Origin: Halorientalis regularis
GTDB lineage: Archaea; Halobacteriota; Halobacteria; Halobacteriales; Haloarculaceae
NCBI RefSeq assembly: GCF_023698535.1
Contig: NZ_JALJCL010000017.1
Span: forward strand, 17,254-81,253
Direction of reading: 5' to 3'
Length of the DNA: 64,000 nucleotides
The position numbers and the translations under genes were made by a program. A model generated the notes under the pieces. It worked only from the letters and a program-made list of their open reading frames with translations. It was not told the origin of the DNA and made no database searches. Below are positions 36,200-45,046 of the stretch, piece by piece; position 1 is the first letter of the stretch; the number at the start of each line of letters is the position of its first letter.

Positions 36200-36688
36200 A
36201 TGGACGAGAAACGGGAGCAATTTTTAGCGGGCGAGCGCCCCGACGACGTGTTGCTGTACTTCGACGAGCGCGCCGTCGATGGGATGGACCGCCTCGCGAA
36301 GGTCGGCGAGAGCGTCGATGGTGGCGTGGTGTTGATCCTCCCCGGCAAAGAGGGCCGGTCGGCCTTCCAGCGGGCGGTCGGCGTCGATCCGATGACGCTG
36401 GCCCAGTCCGCGATGGACAACGAAGGCGAGATCGACCGCGGCTGTATCGGCGGGGTCTGTCCCGAGAGTGCGGAACGCAGTTCCGCGGACGTATCGAGCG
36501 GCGAGCGGAGCGAACCGCGAGACGACGCCGACGAGGACGGTGATCACCACGCCCGCTTCGTCTTCGCGTTCGCCGAGGAACAGAACGAGGAGGTCGGCGG
36601 GCTCTACGCCGAGGGGGACGTGATCCACGCCTACGCGCGGTGTGACTGCGACACGACCTACTCCGAGAAGTGGGTCGCCGAGGACTGA
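36200..36688 (+). CDS. DUF5807-type haloarchaeal protein
   Basis: A 162-residue acidic protein (MDEKREQFLAGERPDDVLLYFDERAVDG). A conserved-looking core (GGVVLILPGKEGRSAFQRAVGVDPMTLAQSAM, in parts) and a C-terminal part with several cysteines (HAYARCDCDTTYSEKW) flank an insert ESAERSSADVSSGERSEPRD. The insert is encoded by a triloop hairpin and a second palindromic module (36470-36521) and looks acquired. I recall DUF5807 for this family. The function is unknown. Confidence 0.65.
   Translation: MDEKREQFLAGERPDDVLLYFDERAVDGMDRLAKVGESVDGGVVLILPGKEGRSAFQRAVGVDPMTLAQSAMDNEGEIDRGCIGGVCPESAERSSADVSSGERSEPRDDADEDGDHHARFVFAFAEEQNEEVGGLYAEGDVIHAYARCDCDTTYSEKWVAED
36470..36521 (+). repeat. In-frame palindromic insert within the DUF5807-type gene
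   Basis: GCGGAAC-GCA-GTTCCGC (36470-36486) is a perfect 7-bp triloop palindrome. It is followed by CGAGCGG...AACCGCGAG (36495-36521), the same module that occurs between units of the array at 10.7-11.0 kb. Its 52 bp read through in frame as a Ser/Arg/Glu-rich loop. Confidence 0.7.
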
Positions 36689-36689
36689 G

Positions 36690-37772
36690 CTACTCGTCCT
36701 CGGCGTCCGCCTCGCGTTTCACGTCGTGGAAGGCCTCGACGATGACCTGCCGAGCGACCGCACCCCGAGTCGTCCAGTGGTTGGCGTAGTCCAGCATGTC
36801 GTCGTAGATATCTGGCTTACAGCCGGCGGCCTTGGGGTGGCCGCCGCCGTTGACCTTCGCGGCGACTTCGTGGGCGCGCTCGAACGCGTCGGTGCCGCGG
36901 ATGCTGGCGCTCCCGGCGGGTTTGACGATGACGGCGGCGTCGGTGCCCTGCTGGCGGAGGGCTTCGGCGACCTCGTTCTGGGAACAGCGGCCGTAGGTGA
37001 CGCCGACGGTCCAGTCGCCGATCTCGTGGATCTCCGCGCGGTCGACGGCCCGCTCGACGAGCGCCTCCTTCTCGACGCGCTGCTCGGCGAGGAACTCCTC
37101 GACTTCCTCGGGGAGGTCAGCGCCGTGTTCGCGGACGGTCTCGATATACTCCTCGGGGTCGGCCCAGTAGGCGTAGTCGGCCAGATCGTCGCTCCGGGGG
37201 TCCTCGCGGAGCCAGAGGTCGTGGTCGCGGGTGACGACCGCGAGTTCGGCGAGGTACTCGGGCACGTCGGCGTCGAGCGAGCGCGCGACCACGTCGGCCG
37301 AACACTCCTCGTCGGACTCGCCGACGACGCGGCGAGTCACGAGGTCGTCCACGCGTGCGCCCACGTCCGCGTCCCACTGGTGGTGGTCGAACCAGTGGAT
37401 CTCGCTGGCGCGGTCGGCGACCAGTTCGAGGTGTTCCAGGTCAGTCTCGGCGTCGGGACAGAGGTCACAGACGAACACCGGAATCCCGGGTTCGGCGTAC
37501 TCGGCGACGTATTCGAGGGCGGTCGCGATGTCGCGCGGGCCGGCCGGGATCAGTGCGGCCTCGGCGACCAGTTCCCGGAGCAGGGCCACGCAGGCCAGGC
37601 CGTCGGCGTCGGGGTCGGCGATCACCACGGCGGGGGCGTCGGCGAGCGCTTCGCGTGCCTCGCGTTCCTGTTCGGCCTCGGCGACCGAGTCCGGGTGGAA
37701 GAATCCCTCGCCGGGGAGCAGTGACTTCCGGGTGAGAGAGAGCCGCTCGTCGTCGATGAGCCAGTCGTCCAT
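36690..37772 (-). CDS. DHH-family phosphoesterase
   Basis: A 360-residue protein with the DHH/DHHA1 signature: VIADPDADGLACVALL (motif I), FVCDLCPDAETD, IHWFDHHQWDADVG (the DHH motif) and the DHHA1 loop VNGGGHPKAAGCKP. The family includes RecJ-like exonucleases and nano-RNases/pAp phosphatases, and the exact substrate is not readable. The start is the ATG at 37772. The gene runs tail to tail with the DUF5807 gene, 1 nt apart. Confidence 0.88.
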   Translation of the reverse strand: MDDWLIDDERLSLTRKSLLPGEGFFHPDSVAEAEQEREAREALADAPAVVIADPDADGLACVALLRELVAEAALIPAGPRDIATALEYVAEYAEPGIPVFVCDLCPDAETDLEHLELVADRASEIHWFDHHQWDADVGARVDDLVTRRVVGESDEECSADVVARSLDADVPEYLAELAVVTRDHDLWLREDPRSDDLADYAYWADPEEYIETVREHGADLPEEVEEFLAEQRVEKEALVERAVDRAEIHEIGDWTVGVTYGRCSQNEVAEALRQQGTDAAVIVKPAGSASIRGTDAFERAHEVAAKVNGGGHPKAAGCKPDIYDDMLDYANHWTTRGAVARQVIVEAFHDVKREADAEDE

Positions 37773-37816
37773 ACCACCCCCAGCGCGGCGGGCGTCAAGA
37801 AGGGCACGGTCGCCCG

Positions 37817-38272
37817 TCAGGCGGGCGTCTCGGCCCTGGACTCCTCGTCGGCGTCGAGCTGGCGGACGGTCAACACGGGAGTGGGGCACCTGCGGACGAC
37901 ACCCTCGGCGACGCTGCCCAGTAGAAAGGAGTGTTCGCCGTGGCGGCCGCGGGTCCCCATCGCGATCACGTCCGCGTCGAAGTCGGTGACGTATCGGCAG
38001 ATCTCGGTGACCGGTTTCCCCTCCCGGACGGCGGTGTTGACCTCGCGGTCGGCGTGGTCGACGATGCTCTCGAGTGCCTCCTCGCCCGCGTCTTCGAGCG
38101 CGTCGCGTAGCTCCGCCCGCACCTGTTCGGGCGACCCCTCCACGTCGCTGCCATCGATCACGTACAGCGCGTGGACCTCGGCGTCGAACTTCGCCGCCAG
38201 GTCCAGCGCGACGGTGACGGCCCGCTCGACGCTCTCGGAGCCGTCCGTCGCGATCACCACGGTGTCGAACAT
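37817..38272 (-). CDS. Universal stress protein (UspA family)
   Basis: A 151-residue single Usp domain: VVIATDGSESVERAV at the N-terminus, DADVIAMGTRGRHGEHSFLLGSVAEGVVRRCPTPVL in parts near the end. The G-2x-G-9x-G(S/T) ATP-binding pattern is intact (GTRGRHGEHSFLLGS), so it is probably an ATP-binding Usp. It is divergent from a second Usp at 38367, with 94 bp between starts. Confidence 0.9.
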   Translation of the reverse strand: MFDTVVIATDGSESVERAVTVALDLAAKFDAEVHALYVIDGSDVEGSPEQVRAELRDALEDAGEEALESIVDHADREVNTAVREGKPVTEICRYVTDFDADVIAMGTRGRHGEHSFLLGSVAEGVVRRCPTPVLTVRQLDADEESRAETPA

Positions 38273-38366
38273 TACCGGGCGCTACCGCTCGCGCCGTCAT
38301 AAAATGCCCGACGCGTCCAACCGGCCGCTCGGTGCCTTTTTCCCCCTGCCGGGCGGACGGTGGATC

Positions 38367-38816
38367 ATGGCAGCCGTCGAGTTCGACCAGGTCCTCGCCC
38401 CGCTGGACGGGAGCGAGGAGTCACTGGAAGCCGCCGAGTACGCCGTCGCCGTGGCCGAGCGGTACGGCGCGGACGTCCACGCACTGTACGTTCTCGAGGA
38501 ATCGGTCGTCCGAAGTCTGGAATCGGGCGAACTCGAAGGCGATACCGTGGCTGCCGACACCGAGGAGTTCATGGCGACCGTCGACCAGCTCGCGGCCGAC
38601 CACGACATCTCGATGGGTCACTCGATGGCGCTGGGGTTCGTCACGACCCAGCTCACCCACCACCCCGGGAGCGTCATCCTCGACACCGCCGACGCCGTCG
38701 ACGCCGACTTCCTCGTGGTCCCGCGTGAACCAGTGTCGGGCGACCCCGACGAAGTCCTCGGAAAAGCCGCCGAGTACGTCCTCCAGTACGCCAGCCAGCC
38801 CGTCCTCTCCGTGTGA
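38367..38816 (+). CDS. Universal stress protein (UspA family), divergent member
   Basis: A 149-residue Usp-like domain (EFDQVLAPLDGSEESLEAAE, DVHALYVLEESVV, DADFLVVPREPVSGDPDEVLG). The usual glycine-rich ATP loop is replaced by PREPVSGDPDEVLGKAA, so it may not bind ATP in the standard way. The ATG at 38367 is preceded by an A+T-poor region, and the promoter is not obvious. Confidence 0.82.
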   Translation: MAAVEFDQVLAPLDGSEESLEAAEYAVAVAERYGADVHALYVLEESVVRSLESGELEGDTVAADTEEFMATVDQLAADHDISMGHSMALGFVTTQLTHHPGSVILDTADAVDADFLVVPREPVSGDPDEVLGKAAEYVLQYASQPVLSV

Positions 38817-38987
38817 CTGACAGACACAGTACGGCCTCCAGAAATATTGGATAGTCAATGTGTTTGGCGCCGTTTCTGTACCCGTGCATCGAGTCCCGTT
38901 CCGGATCGGGCGGTGGATCGAACCGGCAGCGGACGGGCGGTTTCGGGAGCGCTATAGACACTCCTTCTGCGTAGGTTCGACAAACGA

Positions 38988-39070
38988 CCCCAACGTTTAT
39001 GCTACTCCTCAGCAACCATATGACATATACCGGATATCGATCCGGATATGCTAAGGGGGGTTTAGCATAT
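38988..39070 (+). promoter_or_regulatory. Control region of the secretion-like operon with nested inverted repeats
   Basis: ACGTTTATGC (38993-39002) is a TATA candidate. CCGGAT-ATCG-ATCCGG (39030-39045) is immediately followed by ATATGCTAA-7 nt G-rich loop-TTAGCATAT (39046-39070), a perfect 9-bp hairpin whose right arm holds the ATG at 39069. The stem would hide the start codon in RNA, and the two palindromes could also be operator sites in DNA. The rest of 38817-38987 shows no gene. Confidence 0.5.
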
Positions 39071-39161
39071 GGGGAAGCAAGCAACGCAACACGTAGCACA
39101 GGCCGTAGTCAGTACTGAGTGGAAAGCACACAACGGGCGCTCTGGGGGGTGCCTGAGATGA
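39069..39161 (+). CDS. Mini-ORF preceding the pilin-like gene
   Basis: A 30-codon ORF (MGKQATQHVAQAVVSTEWKA, then HNGRSGGCLR) whose stop overlaps the next ATG as ATGA. No family is recognisable. It may be a leader peptide or only a ribosome-delivering ORF that couples translation to the pilin-like gene, because its start codon lies in the hairpin at 39046-39070. Confidence 0.35.
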   Translation: MGKQATQHVAQAVVSTEWKAHNGRSGGCLR

Positions 39162-39697
39162 CAGCCGACAGCGTGCGGACCCGGCTCGGCGAGCCGGTCG
39201 CGACTCTCTGGCTGGAACTCGACCGGCAGCTGTTCGCGCTCTCGCCGTGGGCGAGTCGCCTGCTGGCGATCCTCGTCGTGATCGCATCGGCGCTCCTCGG
39301 AGTGGTGATGTTGCGCCTCACCGCGATGGCATTCGTCATGCCCGCGGCGGCACAGAACGGCGTTTCCAACGTCAACAGCGTGCTGTGTGGCGACGGTGCG
39401 CCGCCCATCGCGCCGCTGATCGCGTTCGGCGTCGCGGCCATCTCGCTGTTCCTGCTGGTGAAAGCGGTCATCCAGGGGACGGTCGCGTTCAACAAGCTCG
39501 GCTCCTCGCGCGCACAGCAACAGTTCGAGGGGAAACAGGCACTGGCTGGCGCGGGGAAGACGGCGGCGGGCGCGTTCGTCCCGCCGCTGTTCGTGGCGCT
39601 GCTGGACAACGTCCTGAACCTGGGCATCTCGAGTTGCCTCATCGACGCCATCGGCGGTGGCGCGATCCTCACGACCGCGGCGAGCCTGCCGTTCTGA
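39158..39697 (+). CDS. VirB2/CedA1-like pilin candidate
   Basis: A 179-residue membrane protein. A long hydrophobic helix (about 33-60) ends in MPAAAQNG, a good signal-peptidase site after residue 65. The predicted mature part (114 residues) has two membrane segments (about 84-106 and 137-157) joined by a basic loop (FNKLGSSRAQQQFEGKQALAGAGK). That is the layout of type IV secretion pilins and of the crenarchaeal CedA1 pilin. Cys77 and Cys160 on the outer flanks could form a disulfide. Assignment rests on topology and on the VirB6- and VirB4-like neighbours, not on a sequence motif. Confidence 0.5.
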   Translation: MTADSVRTRLGEPVATLWLELDRQLFALSPWASRLLAILVVIASALLGVVMLRLTAMAFVMPAAAQNGVSNVNSVLCGDGAPPIAPLIAFGVAAISLFLLVKAVIQGTVAFNKLGSSRAQQQFEGKQALAGAGKTAAGAFVPPLFVALLDNVLNLGISSCLIDAIGGGAILTTAASLPF

Positions 39698-39835
39698 GGG
39701 CGGTCGAGGAGTGTTCTCCGCCCCGACCGGGGACCTGCGACGGTGCCCGGCGAGCCGGCGTCACGCACACGGGGGGTCGCCTCCGGACGATCGCACAGTC
39801 ACATCACCACTCGCAGTGTCGGAAGTGTCGAATCC

Positions 39836-41206
39836 ATGAAACAACGTATCCTGCTCGTGCTGGCGCTCTGTACGGTGCTTACGGGTCCAGTGTCGGCCGC
39901 GGCCGGGACGGCGACTACCGCGACAGATGGGGGTGCCACGGCGGCCGTCGACGGCGGGGTCGCGCTGCAGACCGACAACAGTACCGGGAACGACACGGAC
40001 GGCAACGCTACCGACGGCCAAATCGACTTCGGTGCCGGGGTCGACGACGGTAACGACACGAGCGGCGGCGGTGGTGACGGCAGCGGTGGCGACAGTAGCT
40101 TCTTCGGCATCGACCTCGGCACGGTCGCCCAGGACGCGGTCGAGGGTGCGGTCATCTCGCTGTTGAACGGCTTCGCCGAGGACGCCGGTGAGGTCGTCGC
40201 GCAGTTCCAGGAGGAAGGCATCGTGTTCGGTATCCCGGCCCCGGGTGAGCCGGCGTCGCCGGTCAGCTGGCTGAACCCCACCGGCGACACCACGGAAGGA
40301 CAGCGGTGGGTGACGACCCAGACGTACCACTGGGTCTTCGGGTTCCTCGGATTCGCGGGCCTGTTGCCGGCGCTGATGCTCGCCATGGGGAAAGGCAACC
40401 GTAAGCCCGACCGTGGGACCGCGAAGCGGTTCGTGCGCGGGTTCGTGATGATTCTGGTCGGCTGGATCATCATCGCATTCTGCTATCACCTGGCGGATAC
40501 GGTCGTCCGGATGATCGCGCCCAGTTACGACCAGTACCAGCCGGTGTTGCGCAACGCCGAGGTCGACAAACGCGTCCTCGGTGCGGTGCTGGGCGGGGCG
40601 AAGGGGCTCTTCCTGACGACGGCGCTGGGCGTGCTGTACGTCCAGTACATCCTCGCGTTCGTCTGTGCGGCGGTGTGGCCGGCGATGTGGGTGCTGATGG
40701 CATACCGGTCGACGATGGCCCGCTCGGCCGGGAAGATCGCACTGGCGTTCATGGGGTCGCTCGTCGTCATCAAGCTCCTGCAGGCGACGATCTTCCGCTT
40801 TCTCGTGCAGTTCCAGTTCGGAACGCCGGTCGCCAACGAGGTGGCCGCCACGGTGGGCATCACCGTCGCCTTCCTGCTCTTGCCCTACACCGTGTTGACG
40901 AAGATGATTCCGCGGACGCTGCTGATCTTCGGGCTGCACGAACTCCGGGAGAAGGGCCGGGAAGACAAACGCTACCAGGAGCGACTGGGGAACGTTCGCC
41001 GGAAGTTCAACCAGTCGCTCCGGCGCAGTCCCGACGGCGGTGTCGAGCGGGTCGGGCCGGCCAACCGCGGGTCGAACGGATTGCCGAACCGCCGGGCCGG
41101 CAAGCTGGAGTCGGGCCGTGCCGACGGCGAACGCGGGCTCCCGCGGGGCTCGGACGGACGGCCCGACCGGCGAGCGGACGGCGGCGATACGGAGGACAGG
41201 AGGTAA
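39836..41206 (+). CDS. VirB6/TrbL/CedA-like polytopic membrane protein
   Basis: A 456-residue protein. A signal peptide (1-22, ending SAAAG) leads to an exported Asp/Gly/Thr-rich linker with four sequons (NST, NDT, NAT, NDT). A soluble stretch follows, then about six hydrophobic segments between residues 162 and 360 (FGFLGFAGLLPALMLAMG, FVMILVGWIIIAFCYHLAD and others), and a basic cytoplasmic tail (Arg/Gly-rich, 365-456). This matches the translocation-channel subunits VirB6/TrbL and archaeal CedA. It lies 138 bp after the pilin-like gene and 6 bp before the ATPase gene. Confidence 0.6.
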   Translation: MKQRILLVLALCTVLTGPVSAAAGTATTATDGGATAAVDGGVALQTDNSTGNDTDGNATDGQIDFGAGVDDGNDTSGGGGDGSGGDSSFFGIDLGTVAQDAVEGAVISLLNGFAEDAGEVVAQFQEEGIVFGIPAPGEPASPVSWLNPTGDTTEGQRWVTTQTYHWVFGFLGFAGLLPALMLAMGKGNRKPDRGTAKRFVRGFVMILVGWIIIAFCYHLADTVVRMIAPSYDQYQPVLRNAEVDKRVLGAVLGGAKGLFLTTALGVLYVQYILAFVCAAVWPAMWVLMAYRSTMARSAGKIALAFMGSLVVIKLLQATIFRFLVQFQFGTPVANEVAATVGITVAFLLLPYTVLTKMIPRTLLIFGLHELREKGREDKRYQERLGNVRRKFNQSLRRSPDGGVERVGPANRGSNGLPNRRAGKLESGRADGERGLPRGSDGRPDRRADGGDTEDRR

Positions 41207-41212
41207 GTACCG

Positions 41213-44200
41213 ATGTCGAACGATCTGCCACGACCGAACGACGAGAGACGCGAACAGCGGAGTACGCGGGACCCGAGTCAGCTGATCCCGCCCTACATCG
41301 ACACGTCGATCGAGATCATCGGTCCACTGACGACATCGGACCTGTTGCTGTACCTGCCAGCCGCCGGTCTCGCGCTCGTCGCGCTCATGGCGCTGATGTC
41401 CGACGCGTGGAGCCTCTTTTTCCCCGCGCTGATCGCCGCCGGCGCCCTCACCTTCGTTGCGACGGCGGCCAAAATCACGACCGACTGGTACTCCTCGCCC
41501 CGTGGGCGCGTCGAGGCGTGGTTCCGGTCGCTCTGGCGCTCGCGGACGCTCCCCTGGGAGCACGAGGACGTCGTCGGCCGGTCGATCCCCGGGGTTCGCG
41601 GGTTCCAGCCCGAGGGGACCGCCAAGATGGACGACGGCCGCTACGTCGGGGTGGTCCGGGTCGATCCGACCAACGCCGCGCTCGGGTCGGAGCGCGAACT
41701 CGACGGGCTCGCGGCACAGCTGTCCAGCGTCGTCGACGAGCAGATCAAGGACTTCGACGTCAAGCTGTTCGCGACGACCGGCGAGTACGACGCCGAGGAC
41801 GTCGTCGGGCAGTACGAACAGCGCGCGGGCAGCGCCGACCGGCTCGACGAGGACTTCCAGACCGCGATGTACAAACGGGAACTGCTGGACGACGTGGCCG
41901 ACTGGTACCGCGAGACCGACCGACCCCAGTGGGCCGCCAACGACTGGCGCTACTACGTCGTCGTCGAGGTCACGCCCGGCGACGTGCAGTCCCCGGGCGA
42001 CGTGAGCGTCTGGGACATGCTCAACCCACTTTCGAGCGTCGACCCCGAATCGGCCGACAAGCGCCAGTACGCGACGCTACTGGATCGGCTCTCGACAGTC
42101 GAGGGGGCCATCGACGGTATCACGGGCCTGAACGCCGCCCGGATCGGGGTCCGGGAACACATCGAACTCCTCAGCGAGTACTGGACCGGGCAGGACGCCG
42201 TGCCCAGCGAGAACCTGATCCGGGCCATCGAGGAGGAGGAACTGTCAGAGGCCCAGCAGGCCCGCATGGACGAACTGTTCGCGCCCGACGAACTCGACGT
42301 GCACGGCGACTACGTCGAGGTGGGCGACGAGTTCTGCCGGACCTTCTGGATCGCGGAGTGGCCCGTCGAGCCCCAGTCATTGTTCCTCCGCGACCTGTTC
42401 ACGCTCCGGGGCGTCGACGTGGACGTGTGCTTCCACGTCGGGGCCAGCGACAAGCGCATGAAGATCGCGGAACTCGAACAGGTCATCGCCGACATCGAGT
42501 CCGAGGGCCACGAGCGCCGCGAGAGTTCCGACGTGTCGGCCGCGGACGTCGACCGCGACGTGGACGCTTACGTGAAGTACCGCGAACTCCTGCGGACGAC
42601 CCGGACCCAGCCGTGGGACTTCGCGGGCTACGTCACCGTCAGAGCCGACACCGAGGCCGCGCTCAGACGCGCCGAGTCGGCTATCGAGGAGTTCGACGAC
42701 GTCGAGTTCGCCAAGCGCTCGGTGCTCGACGACGACGCCGAGATGATCCGCGACACGCTCGAATCCTCGCCCGCGGACTGTTTCACCGTCGTTCCGGCCA
42801 GCCGCCAGCTGGAGGCGTTCCAGTCCGGCGCGCCGACCGGCCGTGACGCCTTCACCGAGGCCTCGAAGATCGACAAGACCACCTCGGTCCCCGGCGGGGC
42901 CATCGGCGCGACCTTCCCCTTCTGTGGCACCGACGTGCGCGAACCGACCGGGATGGACTGGGGGCGCAACAAGCAGAACGGCGCGATGCTCAAGGCCGAC
43001 CCCTTCGAGCGGGAGAGCGCGCCACACATCCTCACCATCGGGAAGTCCCGGAGTGGGAAGACCTACGCCTCGACGAAGGCCGCGGCGCGGTGGTACCTCC
43101 AGAGCGAGGACCACACGCTGATCCTCTGTGACACCCAGAGCGGGTTCGACGGGATCACGAAACTGCTGGGCGGCGAGCACATCGTCGTCGACGGGACTCA
43201 GACGATCAACCCGCTGGACATCCAGCCGTTGCCCGACCACGTCCGGGAGTCCGCCGGCGGCCGCGTCGACCCCTACCGCATGAAGATCGAGGAGGCCACG
43301 CAGTTTTTCGCCGGCATCCTCCGTTCACAGGGGATCGATCCCGGCAACTACGTCGCCACCATCGAGGAAGGGCTGGAGGGCACCTACAACCGCGCGGGCA
43401 TCTACCAGGACGATCTGGACAGCCACGCCCGCGAGAGCCCGACCATCGAGGACTTCATCGACACGCTGGGGGACATGCTGGAGAACCCCGAGTCCTACAC
43501 CCACACCGAACACGCCGCCGAGATCGAGCAGAAAGTCGAGCGGGTCAGCGACCTGCTGGACAAGCTCTCGGGGTTCAAGGAGGGCGGGAAGTACCACCAC
43601 CTCGAAACCGGCGCGGGGATCATGAACCCCGACGTGGACATGGCCTATCTGGACCTCCAGCAACTCCGGGACGCCAGCGACGCCGAGAAGTCGATCATGC
43701 TCCAGCTCATGCTCGGGCAGGTCGCACAGAAGGCCAAGCGGACTCGTGGCAAACTCGTCTTCATGATCGACGAGGCCCACGTCCTGTTCCACTCCGAGGA
43801 GATGACCCGCTGGCTCCAGAAGGCCGCCCGGGAGTGGGCCCGGTACGACGCCGCACTGTGGTTCATCAGCCAGTCGCCACGGGAGTTCATCCAGCAGTCC
43901 GCAGACCGGGACGTGGGCCAGGAGAACGAACGCCGCACGATCATCGACCAGTGTTCGACGATCAACTTCTTCCGAACCCCGCGGGTCTCCCCGGAGACGC
44001 TGGCCGAGTTCGGGCTCAACCGGCAGCAGATCGACTGGGTCCGGGAGGAGGCCACGCCCGGCAAGTCCGGGAAGGGGTACTCGGAGGCGCTAACGTACTT
44101 CGAGGATTACGAGGGCTGGTTCCCGACGTACGTGGAGGCCTCGCCGTTCGAGGACCTCGTCTACAACTACACGCCCCGCGAACACGGGAACTTCCACGAG

Positions 44201-44530
44201 TACGTCCAGCGCCACTGGGGGACCGTCGAGGAGGGGATCATCGTCGACGGCGAGATCACCGTCGATCCCAGCGTCCCGCTGACCGGCTCACAGACCGCCG
44301 AGGCGGAACCGATCACGGACGGGAAGGGACAGGACCCCGACGAGTCCACGCTGGAACCGCCCGAGCCCGAACCGGCGGAACCCGAGGCCGAGACCGACGA
44401 CCCGATAGATCCCGGACTCGATGGGGAACGGGCGTCGACGACCGAGGCCGCGACCGATCCCAACGGGACGCCGCCGTGGCTCGACGAATCCGACGAGGAA
44501 CCCGATCCGGACGACGTGGACCTATTTTAG
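41213..44530 (+). CDS. VirB4/CedB-like transfer ATPase with fused VirB3-like membrane hairpin
   Basis: A 1105-residue protein. The N-terminus has two membrane helices (about 43-62 and 67-86) after an amphipathic stretch, like VirB3, and continues into a VirB4 N-terminal domain. The ATPase has Walker A LTIGKSRSGKTYAS near 608-616 and Walker B KLVFMIDEAHVLF near 846-855, with WFISQSPREF and FFRTPRVSPETLAEFGL as later VirB4/TraC-type motifs. The C-terminal ~90 residues are acidic and disordered. VirB4 ATPases power pilus assembly and substrate transfer in type IV secretion and conjugation. No relaxase or coupling protein is encoded nearby. Confidence 0.85.
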   Translation: MSNDLPRPNDERREQRSTRDPSQLIPPYIDTSIEIIGPLTTSDLLLYLPAAGLALVALMALMSDAWSLFFPALIAAGALTFVATAAKITTDWYSSPRGRVEAWFRSLWRSRTLPWEHEDVVGRSIPGVRGFQPEGTAKMDDGRYVGVVRVDPTNAALGSERELDGLAAQLSSVVDEQIKDFDVKLFATTGEYDAEDVVGQYEQRAGSADRLDEDFQTAMYKRELLDDVADWYRETDRPQWAANDWRYYVVVEVTPGDVQSPGDVSVWDMLNPLSSVDPESADKRQYATLLDRLSTVEGAIDGITGLNAARIGVREHIELLSEYWTGQDAVPSENLIRAIEEEELSEAQQARMDELFAPDELDVHGDYVEVGDEFCRTFWIAEWPVEPQSLFLRDLFTLRGVDVDVCFHVGASDKRMKIAELEQVIADIESEGHERRESSDVSAADVDRDVDAYVKYRELLRTTRTQPWDFAGYVTVRADTEAALRRAESAIEEFDDVEFAKRSVLDDDAEMIRDTLESSPADCFTVVPASRQLEAFQSGAPTGRDAFTEASKIDKTTSVPGGAIGATFPFCGTDVREPTGMDWGRNKQNGAMLKADPFERESAPHILTIGKSRSGKTYASTKAAARWYLQSEDHTLILCDTQSGFDGITKLLGGEHIVVDGTQTINPLDIQPLPDHVRESAGGRVDPYRMKIEEATQFFAGILRSQGIDPGNYVATIEEGLEGTYNRAGIYQDDLDSHARESPTIEDFIDTLGDMLENPESYTHTEHAAEIEQKVERVSDLLDKLSGFKEGGKYHHLETGAGIMNPDVDMAYLDLQQLRDASDAEKSIMLQLMLGQVAQKAKRTRGKLVFMIDEAHVLFHSEEMTRWLQKAAREWARYDAALWFISQSPREFIQQSADRDVGQENERRTIIDQCSTINFFRTPRVSPETLAEFGLNRQQIDWVREEATPGKSGKGYSEALTYFEDYEGWFPTYVEASPFEDLVYNYTPREHGNFHEYVQRHWGTVEEGIIVDGEITVDPSVPLTGSQTAEAEPITDGKGQDPDESTLEPPEPEPAEPEAETDDPIDPGLDGERASTTEAATDPNGTPPWLDESDEEPDPDDVDLF

Positions 44531-45046
44531 GCGGATCGCCATCTCCAGCTCGAAACTCTCGGTGCTGATCATGTCGAAGCCGACCTTCTTGTAGACCGCG
44601 ATGGCGGGGTCGTTCCAGCGTTCGACGGTGAGCCAGACGCGTTCGACGCCCTCGTCCTGTGCGTACCCGAGCAGGTGTTCGAGCAGTTCGGTGCCGATAC
44701 CTGCGCCCTGATAGGGTCGGACGACGAAGATCGCCAGTTCGTAGCTCCCGTCCTCGTCGCGGACGAGCGTCGCGTGGCCGACCGGGCCGTCGTCGTGCAG
44801 CGCCACGACGTTCAGGCAGTCGTCGGAGAGCAACACGTCGAGCCAGTCGCGGATCGGCTCCTCACGGACCGGGGGGATCCCCTGGGCACGGTCCTCGGCC
44901 TCGAAGTCGAGGTACATCTCGACCAGCGCTTCGGTGTCGTCGTCGCTGCCGGTGCGGTACCGGAGCTTGCGGCCCTCGCCGTCGGTGACGGTGTCGGGCG
45001 GGCTCGGGAACTCACCGGCGGGTTCGTCGGGATACTCCCGAGTCAT
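44522..45046 (-). CDS. GNAT-family N-acetyltransferase
   Basis: A 174-residue GNAT enzyme. The acetyl-CoA loop is IFVVRPYQGAGIGTELLEHL, and the C-terminal VERVWLTVERWNDPAIAVYKKVGFD is typical of motif B. It transfers acetyl from acetyl-CoA to an amine of unknown identity. It overlaps the VirB4-like gene tail to tail by 9 nt and the start is coupled to the UspA gene at 45043 (4-nt overlap). Confidence 0.88.
   Translation of the reverse strand: MTREYPDEPAGEFPSPPDTVTDGEGRKLRYRTGSDDDTEALVEMYLDFEAEDRAQGIPPVREEPIRDWLDVLLSDDCLNVVALHDDGPVGHATLVRDEDGSYELAIFVVRPYQGAGIGTELLEHLLGYAQDEGVERVWLTVERWNDPAIAVYKKVGFDMISTESFELEMAIRLK

Noticed and set aside
39069..44530. Integrated conjugative plasmid or provirus
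   Set aside because: No relaxase, replication protein, integrase, tRNA attachment site or capsid gene is visible, and the flanking genes are ordinary chromosomal ones.
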